Below, piece after piece: positions 6,703 to 7,556 of a stretch of DNA of 7,556 nt. Position 1 is the stretch's first letter. The number at the start of each line of letters is the position of its first letter. The notes under the pieces were generated by a model that was given only the letters and a program-made list of their open reading frames with translations, searched no databases and was not told the origin of the DNA. This DNA comes from an uncultured Clostridia bacterium (GTDB lineage Bacteria > Bacillota > Clostridia > Tissierellales > Peptoniphilaceae), in assembly GCA_945916025.1 (NCBI GenBank), contig CAMEGD010000065.1, forward strand, positions 1 through 7,556, written 5' to 3'. Position numbers and translations under genes: made by a program.

Positions 6703-6731
6703 GGTGGGTACCTTAGGTGCCCATCTTTTTT
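6703..6731 (+). terminator. Intrinsic terminator of the AbgT/M20D operon
   Basis: GGTGGGTACC (6703-6712), loop TTA, and GGTGCCCATC (6716-6725) form a 10-bp stem with two G-T pairs, followed at once by six T (6726-6731). It begins 11 bases after the amidohydrolase stop, so it closes the two-gene operon and isolates the membrane genes downstream. Confidence 0.9.
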
Positions 6732-6841
6732 ATTCTTAAGAAAAATTTTGTCATGGGAATCATCATACCTAGAACAAAAATATTAAGAATATATTAAATT
6801 TTTGAAATTTTTGTTAAAAAATAATTAAAGTCCCTCTTGTG

Positions 6842-6850
6842 TGGTAATAT
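6842..6850 (+). promoter_or_regulatory. Possible extended -10 promoter for the membrane-protein locus
   Basis: TGG followed by TAATAT (6845-6850) makes an extended -10 (TGn plus hexamer). No good -35 lies at 17 bases (TAATTA at 6822-6827), as is often the case for extended -10 promoters. Initiation near 6857 would give a leader of about 36 nt to the TTG at 6893. The upstream terminator makes an independent promoter in this interval likely, but this exact site is only a candidate. Confidence 0.35.
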
Positions 6851-6880
6851 ATATGTTAATAATTTATTTCAAGTTTGAAA

Positions 6881-6886
6881 AGGAGG
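6881..6886 (+). promoter_or_regulatory. Ribosome binding site that sets the start of the first membrane ORF
   Basis: AGGAGG ends six bases before an in-frame TTG at 6893. A further in-frame TTG at 6875 would place this site inside the coding region and has no ribosome binding site of its own. The start at 6893 is therefore preferred. Confidence 0.7.
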
Positions 6887-6892
6887 CAGTAT

Positions 6893-7219
6893 TTGGCGTT
6901 AATTCTGGGTGTAGTTTTATTAACTATAATTTTGTTTGTTGGCCTTGGCCTAATTTTAAAAAAACAAAATAATCCTAACAAATCTTCTAGTTCAAATATT
7001 ATGTTTGTGCTCTTTTGGCTTGTTGTTTATTTTACCCTTGTATACGACTATAAGTACCTGATTTTTATCTACCTTGGTCTAAATATTTTAGCCTACATAA
7101 CCCTAGAGCTTTTAAGTTTTTTTGGCTTTCTTAAGGAAAAAAGGTCTAATTATTTTAAGACTTTAACTACAAATTACGAAATCCTAATTTTAGTCTTTAA
7201 TTTGGTTTTTCAATGTTAA
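6893..7219 (+). CDS. Hypothetical membrane protein, N-terminal part of a probably frameshifted gene
   Basis: I do not recognise the family. From the TTG at 6893 this ORF gives 108 residues starting MALILGVVLLTI. Three clear membrane helices are visible: about 2-21 (then KKQNN), 32-48, and 52-77. A fourth hydrophobic run, YEILILVFNLVF, begins at about residue 95 and is cut after 12 residues by the stop codon at 7217. A short basic loop (KEKRSNYFK) lies between helices 3 and 4. Ending in mid-helix is unusual for an intact membrane protein. The ORF at 7213-7500, in the -1 frame, opens with SMLINFVLKG and would complete the helix. The simplest view is that the two are halves of one protein of about 202 residues. 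The strong AGGAGG and an own terminator downstream suggest the locus is, or recently was, expressed. Confidence 0.6.
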   Translation: MALILGVVLLTIILFVGLGLILKKQNNPNKSSSSNIMFVLFWLVVYFTLVYDYKYLIFIYLGLNILAYITLELLSFFGFLKEKRSNYFKTLTTNYEILILVFNLVFQC

Positions 7220-7500
7220 TAAACTTTGTCCTTAAGGGAAATCTTTGGGTAAGTAATTATGTTGGAAGGCTAGTTACTCCTAGGGTCTACGGCTCTATAA
7301 TTATTTACTCTCTTGTGATAATTGGCTTTTGTCTCTACATACTTGTCTATAAGAGCAAAAAAGTAGTATTTGACAATAACAAGGATGAAGATGGGGACTA
7401 TTCTAACTATTTGTTTATGCTAAATATGCTAATAGTCATATTTTTCTTACTGGTCCTATTCCCAAGTTTCTTATTAATAGATCATTATTTCATTTGGTAG
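7213..7500 (+). CDS. Hypothetical membrane protein, C-terminal part of a probably frameshifted gene
   Basis: This is an unrecognised 95-residue ORF. It begins with hydrophobic MLINFVLKG and has two strong membrane helices, about 27-46 (GSIIIYSLVIIGFCLYILVY) and about 65-89. A charged loop between them (KSKKVVFDNNKDEDGDYSN) has a lysine-rich and an acidic part. The ATG at 7213 lies inside the previous ORF with a 7-base overlap, and there is no purine-rich ribosome binding site before it (the upstream bases are T-rich). The frame is open only from 7201, because a TAA stands at 7198. It is therefore more likely the second half of the upstream gene, reached after a -1 shift around the T5 run at 7206-7210, than a separate gene. 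Independent translation by coupling to the upstream stop remains possible. Confidence 0.5.
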   Translation: MLINFVLKGNLWVSNYVGRLVTPRVYGSIIIYSLVIIGFCLYILVYKSKKVVFDNNKDEDGDYSNYLFMLNMLIVIFFLLVLFPSFLLIDHYFIW

Positions 7501-7519
7501 GGCATATCCTACTTTTTTT
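7497..7519 (+). terminator. Intrinsic terminator after the membrane-protein locus
   Basis: GTAGGG (7497-7502), loop CATA, and TCCTAC (7507-7512) form a 6-bp stem with one G-T pair, followed by seven T (7513-7519). The left arm overlaps the TAG stop codon of the upstream ORF, so this terminator is tightly fitted to that gene's end. Confidence 0.8.
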
Positions 7520-7547
7520 ATTTTCTGAATTATAGTATTATTTACTT

Positions 7548-7553
7548 AGGAGG
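7548..7553 (+). promoter_or_regulatory. Ribosome binding site of a gene starting beyond the window
   Basis: A perfect AGGAGG lies three bases before the window edge, downstream of the terminator. A plus-strand coding region most likely starts within about 10 bases outside. A TATAGT (7531-7536) just upstream could be its -10, but no convincing -35 is seen. Confidence 0.5.
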
Positions 7554-7556
7554 TTT

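Noticed and set aside
6745..6780. Possible TTTTGT...ACAAAA stem between the operon terminator and the membrane locus
   Set aside because: The arms are short, AT-only and far apart, with no T-run placed as in a terminator. Chance pairing is expected here.
6796..6813. Perfect tandem repeat of AAATTTTTG (two copies) between the terminator and the membrane locus
   Set aside because: It is only two nine-base copies in an A/T-only setting, which is likely by chance. It was not called as a functional repeat.
6875..6892. Upstream TTG at 6875 as the start of the first membrane ORF
   Set aside because: The AGGAGG ribosome binding site would lie inside the coding sequence, there is no binding site before 6875, and the in-frame TTG at 6893 is ideally spaced after AGGAGG.
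7202..7216. Programmed -1 frameshift at a canonical X-XXY-YYZ slippery heptamer
   Set aside because: The codons here read TTG GTT TTT CAA TGT. Only the TTT codon can re-pair in the -1 frame, and neighbouring codons do not fit a tandem-slip heptamer, so a simple indel at T5 is more likely.
1..7556. tRNA, rRNA, CRISPR array, insertion sequence, transposase, or phage genes
   Set aside because: No cloverleaf, spaced direct repeats, terminal inverted repeats or relevant protein motifs were seen on either strand.

Overview
This window is an AT-rich stretch (about one third G+C by eye) with strong AGGAGG-type ribosome binding sites, AGA/AGG arginine codons and Firmicutes-type gene families. It most resembles a low-GC anaerobic Gram-positive of the Clostridia/Tissierellia kind. 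That placement rests on codon use and family content only, and no species is claimed.

Left half (1-3632, minus strand). One compact operon reads ecfA1 - ecfA2 - ecfT - truA - a TMEM165/Gdt1-family gene that runs off the window at base 1. The first four genes overlap by 4-8 bases, and the last starts 16 bases after truA. ecfA1, ecfA2 and ecfT make the shared energising module of an energy-coupling factor (ECF) vitamin/metal importer, with two different ATPases and the membrane scaffold. No substrate-binding S component lies in the window, so the module presumably serves S proteins encoded elsewhere. truA makes the tRNA pseudouridine(38-40) synthase. The Gdt1-like protein is probably a Mn2+/Ca2+ exporter. 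A promoter with a perfect TATAAT lies 30 bp upstream of ecfA1.

Centre (3633-3970). This is a 338-bp divergent intergenic region. On the plus side it holds a probable promoter whose spacer and -10 are covered by a full match to the CcpA catabolite-responsive element consensus, followed by an approximately 85-nt leader with an imperfect hairpin.

Right half (3971-6731, plus strand). A two-gene operon encodes an AbgT-family transporter and an M20D amidohydrolase. It ends in a textbook intrinsic terminator. Together they look like an uptake-and-cleavage pair for an N-acyl/aroyl amino acid such as p-aminobenzoyl-glutamate, possibly under carbon catabolite control.

Right end (6893-7519). Two small overlapping membrane ORFs of unknown function are followed by their own intrinsic terminator. 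The first stops in the middle of a hydrophobic helix, and the second continues that helix in the -1 frame without a ribosome binding site. The best reading is one gene for a roughly 202-residue, six-helix membrane protein split by a one-base change at a T5 run. The last bases hold the AGGAGG ribosome binding site of a gene that begins just outside the window.
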